Source: Sphaerochaetaceae bacterium (lineage in GTDB: Bacteria > Spirochaetota > Spirochaetia > Sphaerochaetales > Sphaerochaetaceae). Taken from it: 64,000 bases of DNA. Positions 51,667 to 60,711 of this stretch are shown in pieces (within the stretch, counting starts at the first letter, position 1; every line of letters begins with the position of its first letter). The stretch is taken from positions 1 through 64,000 of the forward strand of contig JAQQAI010000006.1 in NCBI GenBank assembly GCA_028532915.1. Direction: 5' to 3'. The position numbers and the translations under genes are program-made. Below the pieces are notes generated by a model, which saw only the letters and a list, made by a program, of their open reading frames with translations, was not told where the DNA came from and searched no databases.

Positions 51667-52110
51667 ATGGTTAAAATTAGTCGAATCCTGTCAGTGTCCG
51701 CTATTATTCTGGGCCTGTATGTGATTGTCGCAGCAAGTCAATTCCCCGAAGGCGCCGACGGCGTACCCGGTCCGGGGTTTTTTCCTGTAATTCTGGGAAT
51801 AATGATCATCTTATTGTCGGTTCTGCAGTTGTTCAATACGAGAAAAGATAAGGATGATGATACGAAATTCATGAACGAGGGAACCAGAAGAGTACTGATC
51901 TCCTGTGCCATCATCATCGGTTATCTTGTCGGGATGGAAGTTCTCGGTTTCATTGTCTCTACACCGATATTCCTCTTTTCCATCATGTGGTATTTCTCGG
52001 TCCGAAAAGTATCGACTCTGATTTCCATACCATTGGTGTCAACAGGAATCCTCTATTTCGTGTTTTTGAAATTTTTATCGGTAAGCCTGCCCACCGGCTT
52101 ATTCTTCTAA
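51667..52110 (+). CDS. tctB: Tripartite tricarboxylate transporter small membrane subunit (TctB)
   Basis: A 147-residue membrane protein with four helices: the first near residues 10-30 (ILSVSAIILGLYVIVAAS), then GVPGPGFFPVILGIMIILLS, a third at RVLISCAIIIGYLVGMEVLG and a fourth at SIPLVSTGILYFVFLKFL. The PGPGFFP turn is typical of TctB. AGGGAG precedes ATG 51667. It joins TctA in the inner membrane. Confidence 0.93.
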   Translation: MVKISRILSVSAIILGLYVIVAASQFPEGADGVPGPGFFPVILGIMIILLSVLQLFNTRKDKDDDTKFMNEGTRRVLISCAIIIGYLVGMEVLGFIVSTPIFLFSIMWYFSVRKVSTLISIPLVSTGILYFVFLKFLSVSLPTGLFF

Positions 52111-52119
52111 GGAGTCAAC

Positions 52120-53610
52120 ATGTTTGTAGATGTACTACTTAACGTATTTTCGTGGGAAGTCCTGCTTGCCCTCGTCGGAGGAGTTACTGCCGGTATCGCG
52201 ATCGGAGCCATGCCGGGACTGACTTCCACTATGGGTATCGCACTCTTGATGCCGCTTACTTTCCGTTTCGAGCCGGCTGTAGGTATGATGCTGCTCATAG
52301 GTGAGTTTGTCGGAGGTATCTACGGAGGGTCGATCACAGCGATTCTGATCAATACCCCCGGGACATCTTCCGCAGCCGCAACGACGCTCGACGGTTATCC
52401 GATGACCAAAAGGGGAGAAGCTGCAAGAGCCTTGGGAATTTCGACGATCGCATCTTCCACCGGAGGTATGATCAGCGCTCTCATGCTTATTTTCATCGCC
52501 CCGACTTTAGCAAGTATGGCATTGGAATTCAGTGCACCCGAGACTTTCGCCCTTGCCTTCTTCGGTATCAGCATTATTTCAAGCATAAGCGGGAAATCAC
52601 TGGTAAAAGGTCTTCTTGCCGGATTGCTTGGACTGATGCTTTCACTGATCGGAATGGATAATATCTCGGGATTCTCCCGCTTCTCTTTCAATACGATCTT
52701 TCTGATGAACGGTCTGTCGTTCATTCCCGTCCTTGTAGGTCTGTTCGCGATGAGTCAATGTCTGTTGAGCGTCGAACAGTTGTATAACGACAATACGATT
52801 GATGCAAAGAATCTCAAAAGAGCAAAAATATCTTTGAAAGACTTTTTGAAAATTCTTCCGACAACCATTCGAAGCGGTATCACGGGAACATTGATCGGAA
52901 TCATCCCCGGAGCGGGCGGTGATATCAGCGCCTTTGTCTCCTACGACATAGAAAAGAGGTTCTCCAAACATCCCGAAAAGTTCGGAACGGGGATTCCTGA
53001 AGGAATCGCCGCTCCCGAAGCATCGAACAACGGTACGACCGGAGGTGCTCTGATACCGCTGCTGACGCTGGGTATTCCCGGAGATTCGAACACAGCAGTC
53101 ATGCTCGGGGCTCTGATGATGCATAATCTCGTTCCCGGCCCACAGCTGTTTGTTGAGCATGAACTTACAGTCAAGACCCTTTTCGCAGGTCTGTTCATCG
53201 CGAACCTTGTAATGCTGGTCCTCGGTCTGAGCAACGTGAAGAACTTCGTCAAGATCGTGAACATCCCGAAAAAGGTACTCACTCCGATTGTCATGGTTCT
53301 CTGTGTTATCGGATCATTTGCAATCAACAGCAACTTCAACGATGTTATTGTCATGTTCGTCTTCGGTGTGATCGGTTTCTTCCTGTGCAAAGGGGGCTTT
53401 CCTCTCTCTCCGATCGTTCTTGCACTTATTCTCGGGCCTATGGCGGAAGGAAACCTCAGAAGATCACTGGTCATGAGTCACGGAAGCTACTCTATATTCT
53501 TCACCCGTCCGATAGCAGCAGTGTTCATCTTCATCTCGATCATTTCTCTGTTCTGGCCGATAGTGAAATCGCTGCGGCAGGAACATGCAAAAAGAAAGGA
53601 AGGCAGATGA
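52120..53610 (+). CDS. tctA: Tripartite tricarboxylate transporter large permease (TctA)
   Basis: A 496-residue inner-membrane protein with about 11-12 helices. Family motifs: AIGAMPGLTSTMGIALL (near 27-45), FVGGIYGGSITAILINTPG, the second repeat GIIPGAGGDISAFVSYD and APEASNNGTTGGALIPLLTL followed by GIPGDSNTAVMLGA. The duplicated PG-rich loops are the substrate pathway. AAGGAG precedes ATG 52120. Its TGA overlaps the dehydrogenase start region. Confidence 0.95.
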   Translation: MFVDVLLNVFSWEVLLALVGGVTAGIAIGAMPGLTSTMGIALLMPLTFRFEPAVGMMLLIGEFVGGIYGGSITAILINTPGTSSAAATTLDGYPMTKRGEAARALGISTIASSTGGMISALMLIFIAPTLASMALEFSAPETFALAFFGISIISSISGKSLVKGLLAGLLGLMLSLIGMDNISGFSRFSFNTIFLMNGLSFIPVLVGLFAMSQCLLSVEQLYNDNTIDAKNLKRAKISLKDFLKILPTTIRSGITGTLIGIIPGAGGDISAFVSYDIEKRFSKHPEKFGTGIPEGIAAPEASNNGTTGGALIPLLTLGIPGDSNTAVMLGALMMHNLVPGPQLFVEHELTVKTLFAGLFIANLVMLVLGLSNVKNFVKIVNIPKKVLTPIVMVLCVIGSFAINSNFNDVIVMFVFGVIGFFLCKGGFPLSPIVLALILGPMAEGNLRRSLVMSHGSYSIFFTRPIAAVFIFISIISLFWPIVKSLRQEHAKRKEGR

Positions 53611-54563
53611 TGAAGATCGGTTTATCGCACAATCTGCCTCTCGATACTGTCGCTGATTATTTCGAAGGTATCGAGGTTATCACCCCTGACAGACCTCTGG
53701 AGGCGTTCACCACCGAGCAGCTGCACGGGATTCTGCCCGATCTCGATGCATTCATCTGCATCGCTGACACCCCTTTCGGTAAAGAAGAGTTCGAGATAGC
53801 TGCAAAACTGAAATGCATAGGTAATCTCGGATCGGGGTTCAACAATGTCGATATTGAGGAAGCTACATGCAGGAATATACCTGTGCTGAACACACCTGTT
53901 GCCGTCGTGAATCCCACTGCAGAAAATACCTTCTCTCTTATTCTCGGAATCACCAGAGCGACTGTCCGTTACGACAGGGACCTCAGGAAAGACGGGGTCT
54001 GTCCGAAAGAACTGCTCAGTTATAAAGATATGACCCTCTCGGGAAAAACTCTCGGTATCGTAGGCTACGGAAGAATCGGAAGAAAGGTAGGGGAACTCGC
54101 CTGTGCCTTCGGGATGAATGTGATTCACTTCGATCCTACCAGCAGTGACTCGGTCTCTCTCGAGCAGCTTCTTTCCAGCTCTGATGTAGTCACGCTGCAT
54201 GCCCCGTATTCATCGAAGACGCACCATCTCATCAATAAACAGACTCTGTCGATGATGAAAGAGAGCGCATATCTTATCAATGCCTCCCGCGGGGCTGTCG
54301 TTGAGGAGAATGCTCTCGTAGGAGCGCTCCGGAACAGAACGATCAGAGGAGCTGCTCTGGATGTGCACGAATTCGAACCGACTGTATCACAGCAGATAAG
54401 AGAGCTCGATAATATCGTCATCACCCCCCATATCTCGACGAATCTTGCAGAGGTAAGACTTGCGATGCTTCGGGAATTGGCACAGGGGATTCATACCTTT
54501 GTCAACACGAAGGAGCTTCCCCGAAATACCGTAAATAAGAAACAGTTACAAATCAAGGAGTAA
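53610..54563 (+). CDS. D-2-hydroxyacid dehydrogenase
   Basis: A 317-residue NAD(P)-dependent enzyme of the D-3-phosphoglycerate dehydrogenase-like family. Rossmann loop GIVGYGRIGRKVGELA near residues 152-167; catalytic Arg in LINASRGAVVEENAL, Glu in ALDVHEFEP and His in IVITPHIST. Start is at one of two consecutive ATGs (53607, 53610); GGAAGG fits 53610 better. It probably oxidises or reduces the hydroxyacid imported by the TTT system. Confidence 0.9.
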   Translation: MKIGLSHNLPLDTVADYFEGIEVITPDRPLEAFTTEQLHGILPDLDAFICIADTPFGKEEFEIAAKLKCIGNLGSGFNNVDIEEATCRNIPVLNTPVAVVNPTAENTFSLILGITRATVRYDRDLRKDGVCPKELLSYKDMTLSGKTLGIVGYGRIGRKVGELACAFGMNVIHFDPTSSDSVSLEQLLSSSDVVTLHAPYSSKTHHLINKQTLSMMKESAYLINASRGAVVEENALVGALRNRTIRGAALDVHEFEPTVSQQIRELDNIVITPHISTNLAEVRLAMLRELAQGIHTFVNTKELPRNTVNKKQLQIKE

Positions 54564-54565
54564 TT

Positions 54566-55501
54566 ATGGTTGATCTTAGTTCATATTTCACATTCGGCAT
54601 CAGTGTAGGCCTGCTGTATCCTGAAGCCGCACTCAGCGCTGAACGTCAGCTCAGTGCTTTTACGAAAACGGCTCAGCTGCCGCACTACGAATCTCTCGAA
54701 GCTATCTTGTCCGATGAGCCTTCCATCAGGAAAGCGCAGATAGAGATCGCGAAAGAAGAAGGGAAAATCATCAATTACAATTTTCCTCCCGAATTTCAGG
54801 TGCCGGGACAGTTCGATCCCTCAAGCGAGAATCCCCTGTACAGAAAAAGTGCTCTTGAAAGAGCTAAGACGCAGGTCGATTATGCATATGAAGCCGGTTC
54901 GAAGGTGATCGGAATGACCAGCGGGATCGATCACGGTGAAGAAAACCGCGAACAGTCTCTAATCTATTTCAAAGAATACATGGTTGCTTTGGCTGACTAT
55001 GCAAAACAGGCCGGTATCGTACTGACTCTCGAACCTGTAGAGAGGGGAGTGTTCAAAAACCTGCTATTAGGGCCTACAGAAGAGATATCTGCTTTCGTCA
55101 AGATGATGAATGATGAAGGCCATGATAATGTCGCAGTCCTTTTCGATACGGCCCATATGCCGCTGATGAAAGAAGACCCGATAACAGCTGTAAGAATTGC
55201 ACACGAAGTAGGGATCGGCCATATTCATATCGGAAATGCCATTGTCTCAAATAAGAACAATCCGCTATACGGTCATACTCATCCCCCCATCGGGATCATG
55301 GACGGAGAGTATGACTTCTCGGATGTTGCCCTGTTCTTCAAAGAACTCGTTGACCTCGGGTATTTGAGCAAAGAAAAGACGACACGGAAGAAATGTCTTT
55401 CTCTTGAGATGACAGGGTATCCCGGAGTATCACCGGAGCTCTCTGCCATGGTTGCATATGAAAAGATCGCCTCTGCCTGGCAGATGGTACTCGAAAGCTG
55501 A
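54566..55501 (+). CDS. Sugar phosphate isomerase/epimerase-like TIM-barrel protein
   Basis: A 311-residue xylose-isomerase-like barrel (AP_endonuc_2 type). Metal ligands in order: Glu in IVLTLEPVERG, Asp and His in VAVLFDTAHMPL, His in IGHIHIGNAI and Glu in CLSLEMTG. AAGGAG precedes the ATG, 2 nt after the dehydrogenase stop. It is expected to isomerise or epimerise a sugar or hydroxy-keto acid in the same pathway. Last gene of the TTT operon. Confidence 0.85.
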   Translation: MVDLSSYFTFGISVGLLYPEAALSAERQLSAFTKTAQLPHYESLEAILSDEPSIRKAQIEIAKEEGKIINYNFPPEFQVPGQFDPSSENPLYRKSALERAKTQVDYAYEAGSKVIGMTSGIDHGEENREQSLIYFKEYMVALADYAKQAGIVLTLEPVERGVFKNLLLGPTEEISAFVKMMNDEGHDNVAVLFDTAHMPLMKEDPITAVRIAHEVGIGHIHIGNAIVSNKNNPLYGHTHPPIGIMDGEYDFSDVALFFKELVDLGYLSKEKTTRKKCLSLEMTGYPGVSPELSAMVAYEKIASAWQMVLES

Positions 55502-55562
55502 TTTTGATACTCTCTGCAAAAAAGTTCCATTGAGGTTATGTGCAGCGAGTGTGATGAAAGAC

Positions 55563-55605
55563 TTCGGGGAGGTTGTGTTACTGCACGACATCCCCGAAAC
55601 TTTTT
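55563..55605 (+). terminator. Terminator of the TTT operon
   Basis: TTCGGGGA (55563-55570) pairs with TCCCCGAA (55591-55598), with an inner GTTGTG/CACGAC stem, followed by ACTTTTTG. It lies 62 nt after the isomerase stop. The rest of 55502-55762 has no gene; a second stem (ACTTTTCC/GGAAAAGT, 55695-55718) may terminate the convergent regulator gene. Confidence 0.8.
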
Positions 55606-55762
55606 GAGTGAGCCGGCAGTCGGTCATTCGGAATATGACCAGATCTTTCCATGCACCGGAATTCACAAGCACCATCAAAAAAAAGATGGATTGAACTTTT
55701 CCTGCATGGGGGAAAAGTGAGCGAAGTGATGCTTTTATCTTCCGATTTGAAAAAAAGAACGG

Positions 55763-56842
55763 TCAGTATTCCTTTATTGTGAAGGGATGTTCTACCTTGA
55801 AATGGGACGTATTCCATTTACCGACCATTCCCATCAGCAGTTCTGTGACGAGCTTTCCATATTCAAACGCGTCCTGTACTGCCGAAGCGATCAGCTCGGA
55901 ATCCCTGAGCATTCCGACATCATCAAAATTCACGAACAGTGGGCGATGTTTCTTCTCTATCATCGGCCGTATTGCAGCCATCGTACCGATAAGGATATCG
56001 GCGTTAACCGCAAGAATGCCGTCGACCTTACCGGCTTTGATTTTCTGTGCGATCTGCACCGCATTCTCTTTTTTGATGATCGACTGCATGGTGCTGATGC
56101 GATGAAGATGGTCTTCGGGTCTGGCGAATCCATGTTTTTTCAGAGTGTCGATGAATCCTGACTCCCGTTCGGCGAATGATGATGCGTATAGATGTGTGAG
56201 GCAGACGGGATGTTCGCATCCCCGTTCCAGCAGCTTCCCGGTCAGCATGCAGGAAGTCTCATAATCATTCGATATGACATAGTTGGAGTTAGTCTTGTCA
56301 AGATAACGGTCGAAGAATATGTAGGGGAGGTCTGTCTGTTCGGCAGCATGGAGTATTCTCAGGTTGTTCCGAAGATATTCTTCCTTCGTCTTCATACTCA
56401 TAGGAACGAAGATGAGACCCGATACATGGCGTGATGAGAGTGACCGGATATACTGTTCCGTTTCCGAGAAGTCTCCGTGATGGGTGCCGACTATCAGATG
56501 ACGCTGCTGCTGTTCTGCAGCGCTGCTGATTCCCTGAAGTGCTTTCGTCCAGAAGTAGGGTGAGGGGAATTCATGCAGGATGATGGCGATGTCACCGTTT
56601 TCCTGCTCTATACAATCCCATTTGCTTCTTGGAAGTATGACCGTTCCCTTTCGGGCCGTCCTGCTGATGTATCCTCTTTCGACCATCGAAGAGAGTGCTC
56701 TGTCAATCGTTACGCCTGAGGTACCGAACTCGCCGGCGAGTTCTTTTGTTCCGGGGATGATCGTGCCTGTCTTGTAGAATCCGTTTTGAATCCTTCTGAT
56801 CAGTTCACTTTCAATTTTCTTGTAAAGGTATTCTTTGGCCAT
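55763..56842 (-). CDS. GntR-HTH/LacI-type sensor hybrid repressor
   Basis: A 359-residue regulator. Residues 1-70 are a GntR winged helix (KKIESELIRRIQNGFYKTGT, ELAGEFGTSGVTIDRALSSM, RTARKGTVIL). Residues about 85-355 are a LacI/periplasmic-binding-like sensor (IAIILHEFPSPYFWTKALQG, GLIFVPMSM, DLPYIFFDRYL, VDGILAVNADILIGTMAAI, FVNFDDV). AraR-like proteins share this layout and respond to sugars. AAGGA is upstream of the ATG. It is divergent from the TRAP operon and most likely represses it. Confidence 0.9.
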   Translation of the reverse strand: MAKEYLYKKIESELIRRIQNGFYKTGTIIPGTKELAGEFGTSGVTIDRALSSMVERGYISRTARKGTVILPRSKWDCIEQENGDIAIILHEFPSPYFWTKALQGISSAAEQQQRHLIVGTHHGDFSETEQYIRSLSSRHVSGLIFVPMSMKTKEEYLRNNLRILHAAEQTDLPYIFFDRYLDKTNSNYVISNDYETSCMLTGKLLERGCEHPVCLTHLYASSFAERESGFIDTLKKHGFARPEDHLHRISTMQSIIKKENAVQIAQKIKAGKVDGILAVNADILIGTMAAIRPMIEKKHRPLFVNFDDVGMLRDSELIASAVQDAFEYGKLVTELLMGMVGKWNTSHFKVEHPFTIKEY

Positions 56843-56860
56843 GCTGTTTATCCTTGCTTT

Positions 56861-56869
56861 ATTATACCA
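56861..56869 (-). promoter_or_regulatory. Extended -10 promoter of the GntR/LacI regulator
   Basis: On the minus strand TGG then TATAAT (TATAAT at plus 56861-56866), 18 nt before the ATG. No clear -35 is visible. Confidence 0.5.
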
Positions 56870-56964
56870 AGCAATTTGAATTAAATATATAAAAATATAA
56901 AAAAAACAGGTTTATTAGTTTTATTTATGGTATTTAGTACCGATTAAAATTGTAGAATTAATCG

Positions 56965-56993
56965 TTGACACCTGAAATAAACCATAATACAAT
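56965..56993 (+). promoter_or_regulatory. Promoter of the TRAP operon
   Basis: TTGACA (56965-56970), 17-nt spacer, TACAAT (56988-56993). Inverted TTATGGT (56925-56931) and ACCATAA (56981-56987) flank the -35. CGATTAA and TTAATCG (56941-56947 and 56958-56964) form another inverted repeat. Confidence 0.7.
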
Positions 56994-57006
56994 AGTTTTA
57001 AAAGGT

Positions 57007-57023
57007 AATAAACTAAGTTTATT
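57007..57023. promoter_or_regulatory. Palindromic operator of the TRAP operon
   Basis: AATAAACT-A-AGTTTATT, perfect 8-bp arms, just downstream of the -10. A related but imperfect site (TTTATTAGTTTTATT, from about 56911) lies upstream of the promoter. Both are candidates for the divergent GntR/LacI repressor. Confidence 0.6.
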
Positions 57024-57058
57024 TAGGTTGTGATTACCAGAAACTAAAGGAGAGACGT

Positions 57059-58054
57059 ATGAAAAGAAACGTTATACTCGTATTGGTCTGTGCGCTGACC
57101 ATCCTGTTTTCAGCCAGCGTGTTCGCATCGGGACAAACCGAGGGCGCCGGCAAAGTGACGACATTGAAAATCTCGACGAATCATTCGGAGGCAACACCTG
57201 CTTCCAAGGGTCTTGCTGTATTTGCTTCGGAGATTGAAGAGCTGACTGAAGGATCTGTGAAAGGGGAGATCTTCTACAGTTCGGTGCTTGGTTCAGAACG
57301 TGAAGTCATGGAGCAGCTGAAGGTCGGAGCCGTGGATCTCACTCATGTATCTGCAGGATTCTTAAGTGCTTTCGTACCCATAGTCGATGTCTTCAATGTA
57401 CCGTATGTATTCAGATCAGGAGAACACTACTGGAACGTACTCACAGGTGAAGTAGGTGCTGAAATCATCCAGGCTATTGAAGATGCCGGATACAAGTTCC
57501 TTTATTGGGAAGAATCGGGGTCTCGATCCTTCTACAATAATGTAAGACCTATCTATACCCCCGATGATGTCAAAGGATTGAAGATCCGTGTCATGGGATC
57601 AGAAGTAATGCTCGAGACAATGACTACTTTAGGTGCGAATCCGACAACGACAGCCTTCGCAGAAGTATATAATGCCCTGCAGACAGGTGTTATCGACGGT
57701 GCCGAGAACAACTCCATCAGTGTTTCGAGTATGAAGCACAACGAAGTTGCAAAATACTATTCACTGAATGAACATATGAGAATTCCTGATCTGGTACTCA
57801 TGAGCACCGACAGCTGGAATGCTCTCAGCGATGCACAGAAGGATGCCTTCCTTGATGCTGCACAGACAGCACAGGATTTCGTGATCGAAGAGTGGAACAG
57901 ACAGGAATCTGCCGCTTATGATATCATCCGCGAGACCACCGAGATCAATGAAGTTGTCGACAAGACTATCTGGGTTGATGCTGTAGCTGAACTTCATGAA
58001 AAGCTGTCACCTAAATTCGGCGGTATGATCGAAAAGATCAAGGCAGTGCAGTAA
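57059..58054 (+). CDS. dctP: TRAP transporter solute-binding protein (DctP family)
   Basis: A 331-residue periplasmic protein. Signal peptide ends VFASGQTEG, the spirochaetal form. Family motifs: SEATPASKGLAVFASEIEEL, VLGSEREVMEQLKVGAVDLT and KGLKIRVMGSEV with the carboxylate-binding Arg, then ALQTGVIDGAENN. It captures a C4-dicarboxylate, sugar acid or related solute. AAAGGAG before ATG 57059; a terminator-like hairpin follows. Confidence 0.94.
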   Translation: MKRNVILVLVCALTILFSASVFASGQTEGAGKVTTLKISTNHSEATPASKGLAVFASEIEELTEGSVKGEIFYSSVLGSEREVMEQLKVGAVDLTHVSAGFLSAFVPIVDVFNVPYVFRSGEHYWNVLTGEVGAEIIQAIEDAGYKFLYWEESGSRSFYNNVRPIYTPDDVKGLKIRVMGSEVMLETMTTLGANPTTTAFAEVYNALQTGVIDGAENNSISVSSMKHNEVAKYYSLNEHMRIPDLVLMSTDSWNALSDAQKDAFLDAAQTAQDFVIEEWNRQESAAYDIIRETTEINEVVDKTIWVDAVAELHEKLSPKFGGMIEKIKAVQ

Positions 58055-58090
58055 GATTTCTATCTGAAAGATCAATCTGTAACACAAGAT

Positions 58091-58111
58091 GGTGGGACAT
58101 TCTGTCCCGCC
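58091..58111 (+). terminator. Terminator-like attenuator after dctP
   Basis: GGTGGGACA (58091-58099) pairs over 9 bp with TGTCCCGCC (58103-58111) around TTC, followed by TTCTTTT. It lies between the dctP stop and the dctQ Shine-Dalgarno. Confidence 0.8.
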
Positions 58112-58131
58112 TTCTTTTCGGAGGGTAATTA

Positions 58132-58638
58132 ATGAAATATCTCACACGATTTCTCGATTTCGTGATGAAGGCAATAGGGTGGTTTCTGATCGGAGTTCTG
58201 GGTGTGATGACGGTGGTACTGGTACTGTCTGTGCTGAGCCGCTACTTCTTCGGATTCTCGATTCACTGGTCCGATCCCCTTGCAAGATACGGGCAGGTGT
58301 GGATCATGCTTCTCGGATCGACACTGGCTTTGAGAAAAGGGATGCACATCGGTGTGGATAACTTTGTGAATAAGCTTCCCGAGAAGATCCGGGTATGGGT
58401 TCTCCGCTTCAATCTTGCCCTGATTCTCGTGTTCTCTATTACGATGACAAAAGAAGGATTCAACCTGATCTCCATTGCCGAAGGTCAGATCATTCCGGAG
58501 ATGGGAATTCCCATGAAATATATCTACTACATGATTCCGGTAGCCGGGGCCCTGCTGGTTCTGACCAGTATCGAACTGCTGCTGAACAGGGATGTCCGTT
58601 CTATAACAACAGCAGAAGGAGAGGAACACGATGATTAG
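58132..58638 (+). CDS. dctQ: TRAP transporter small membrane subunit (DctQ)
   Basis: A 168-residue membrane protein with four helices. WFLIGVLGVMTVVLVLSVL near 17-35, then RYFFGFSIHWSDPLARYGQV (the conserved W-S/D-x-L-x-R-Y region), STLALRKGMHIGVD and MGIPMKYIYYMIPVAGALLV match DctQ. GGAGGG precedes the ATG. It connects DctP and DctM and overlaps dctM by 8 nt. Confidence 0.92.
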   Translation: MKYLTRFLDFVMKAIGWFLIGVLGVMTVVLVLSVLSRYFFGFSIHWSDPLARYGQVWIMLLGSTLALRKGMHIGVDNFVNKLPEKIRVWVLRFNLALILVFSITMTKEGFNLISIAEGQIIPEMGIPMKYIYYMIPVAGALLVLTSIELLLNRDVRSITTAEGEEHDD

Positions 58639-59914
58639 TATAACGCTTATTGCTTCTTTCTTTGTACTTTTGATTCTCGGTGTCCCCGTGGCATTTGCAG
58701 TGGGTGTTTCCGCTCTGGGAACGATCATGCTGACCAACGTTCCCGTATTTGTCATTTTCCAGCGGATGTTCGGGGGTGTTGACAGTTTCACTCTGCTTGC
58801 CATTCCTTTTTTCATCTTCATGGGCAACATCATGGATAAAGGAGGGATCGCAAAGAGAATCGTCGAGTTCGCGAATATCATAATCGGACAGATCAGAGGC
58901 GGGCTGGCCGCGGTGAACATCCTGTCGAGCATGTTCTTCGCCGGAATCTCGGGATCGGCAGTAGCTGACACTTCGTCGGTCGGAGCTATCCTGATTCCTA
59001 TGATGAATGAAGAAGGCTATGATAAGAACTTCACTGTCGCGGTCACGTGTACTTCCTCGACGATCGGTCTCATCATTCCTCCAAGCAACCCTATGATACT
59101 CTATTCTTTCGTAGCCGGAGGGATCTCTGTGGCGCAGTTGTTCGCTGCCGGTCTTGTTCCCGGTATCCTCGTCGGTCTTGGATTGATGGTGGTCGCATTC
59201 ATCATAAGCGTGAAAAAAGAGTATCCGAAGCACCCACGACCTTCGATGAATGAAATTGTCCGCACTGTGAAAGAGGCCGGGTTGAGTATGGTGATCGTTC
59301 TGGTCATAGTCGGAGGAATTCTCGGAGGAATCTTCACAGCTACCGAGGCTGCAGTTTTCGGAGTAGCTTACTCGCTTATCATCACTATGCTGGTCTACAA
59401 AGAGCTCAAACCCAAGGATCTGCCAGAGGTGATGCTCAAAACGGTACTGACCACTGCTATCGTCATCTTTTTGATAGCGACGTCGACAGCCTTCTCGTAC
59501 GTGATGGCCGTCGAACGGGTTCCTCAGGCGATCTCGGCGTTTCTGCTTTCGATCACCCACAACAAGTACCTTCTGCTGCTGATCATCAACGTGATGCTGC
59601 TGTTCGTAGGAATGTTCATGGATATGTCTCCGGCGATTCTCATCTTTACGCCGATCATACTTCCTATGGTTCAGTCATTCGGTATGAATCCTGTCCATTT
59701 CGGAATCATGATGCTGGTGAACCTCTGTATAGGACTGATCACCCCGCCTGTGGGTGCGGTACTGTTCGTGGGGCTCAGCATAGGAGAGACGACGATGGCG
59801 AAGGTTCTCAAGCCTCTGCTGTCGTTCATGCTGCCGATGGTTATCATCCTCTTATTGGTCACCTATATAGAACCTATAACGATGTTCATCCCCAACTTGC
59901 TGTACGGAAATTAG
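58631..59914 (+). CDS. dctM: TRAP transporter large membrane subunit (DctM)
   Basis: A 427-residue inner-membrane protein, 12-13 helices. DctM motifs: LLAIPFFIFMGNIMDKGGIA, FFAGISGSAVADTSSVGAI, IGLIIPPSNPMILY, GIFTATEAAVFGVAYSL and PVHFGIMMLVNLCIGLITPP. It forms the Na+- or H+-coupled channel with DctQ. Confidence 0.95.
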   Translation: MISITLIASFFVLLILGVPVAFAVGVSALGTIMLTNVPVFVIFQRMFGGVDSFTLLAIPFFIFMGNIMDKGGIAKRIVEFANIIIGQIRGGLAAVNILSSMFFAGISGSAVADTSSVGAILIPMMNEEGYDKNFTVAVTCTSSTIGLIIPPSNPMILYSFVAGGISVAQLFAAGLVPGILVGLGLMVVAFIISVKKEYPKHPRPSMNEIVRTVKEAGLSMVIVLVIVGGILGGIFTATEAAVFGVAYSLIITMLVYKELKPKDLPEVMLKTVLTTAIVIFLIATSTAFSYVMAVERVPQAISAFLLSITHNKYLLLLIINVMLLFVGMFMDMSPAILIFTPIILPMVQSFGMNPVHFGIMMLVNLCIGLITPPVGAVLFVGLSIGETTMAKVLKPLLSFMLPMVIILLLVTYIEPITMFIPNLLYGN

Positions 59915-59943
59915 GCAATATAACTATACAAAGGAAAATATTT

Positions 59944-60711
59944 ATGAAACCAGTGAACATCAAAGATAGTGAGATGAACAGAGAATATTCCCCAAAACAG
60001 CTCGGTCTGCACTATACGACAGTAGAACGACACAGAATCGGGGGAACGACTCTCTTTGAAACTGCAAAAAGCGAGCATGCCCTCGTCATCCTGAGCGGAA
60101 AAGGAGTCGTCGAATGTGCCGGGAAAATATTTTCGGTAGGTCATCTCGATACTCTCTATCTGCCGTGGCATCAGAGTGTGAGAATCGAAGGAGAAGACCT
60201 TACTTTCATGCGCTACAGTGCACCTTCGGACAGAGATGTCGAACCGACACTGTTCGAATTCTCGTCAATCAATTCCGATATTCGATTCCACAACACGTTC
60301 GGAAGTGTACAGGACGGGACGGGAAGAGAGGTGTGGAAGATCATAAATGATGATTTTCCCTGCTCAAGACTGATGATCGGTATCTGTAAAGGGATGCCGG
60401 GATGCTGGACTGCATGGCCTCCTCATCGTCACGGAGAGGCAAGAGAAGAAGTCTATTACTATTTTGAGATGGAAGGGAATTACGCTGTGCAGCTTGTGTA
60501 TAACAATGTAGATGATCCCGAGATGGTATCAATCGTCAAAGATGGAGATCTGATTTCCATTCCCGACGGATTTCATCCCAATTTCGGGACACCAGCACAG
60601 GGCATCTCATATATCTATTGTATGGTAGCCACCGTACCCGGAGAGAGGAACTTTATGGATCTGGAGATTCAGGAAGAATATAGAGAACAATTTGCGGGAG
60701 ACATGAAATGA
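59944..60711 (+). CDS. IolB/KduI-like 5-deoxyglucuronate isomerase family protein
   Basis: A 255-residue bicupin. Metal ligands are visible in WPPHRHGEAREEVYYY (His-x-His and Glu) and IPDGFHPNF (His), the IolB pattern. IolB isomerises 5-deoxy-glucuronate in inositol breakdown; no other inositol gene is in the window, so a different uronate or deoxy-sugar acid is possible. AAAGGA before the ATG, 29 nt after dctM. ATGA overlap with the next gene. Confidence 0.82.
   Translation: MKPVNIKDSEMNREYSPKQLGLHYTTVERHRIGGTTLFETAKSEHALVILSGKGVVECAGKIFSVGHLDTLYLPWHQSVRIEGEDLTFMRYSAPSDRDVEPTLFEFSSINSDIRFHNTFGSVQDGTGREVWKIINDDFPCSRLMIGICKGMPGCWTAWPPHRHGEAREEVYYYFEMEGNYAVQLVYNNVDDPEMVSIVKDGDLISIPDGFHPNFGTPAQGISYIYCMVATVPGERNFMDLEIQEEYREQFAGDMK

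Noticed and set aside
55538-55720. Small Cys-containing frame between the isomerase and regulator genes
   Set aside because: It crosses the operon terminator and lacks a ribosome-binding site or coherent composition.
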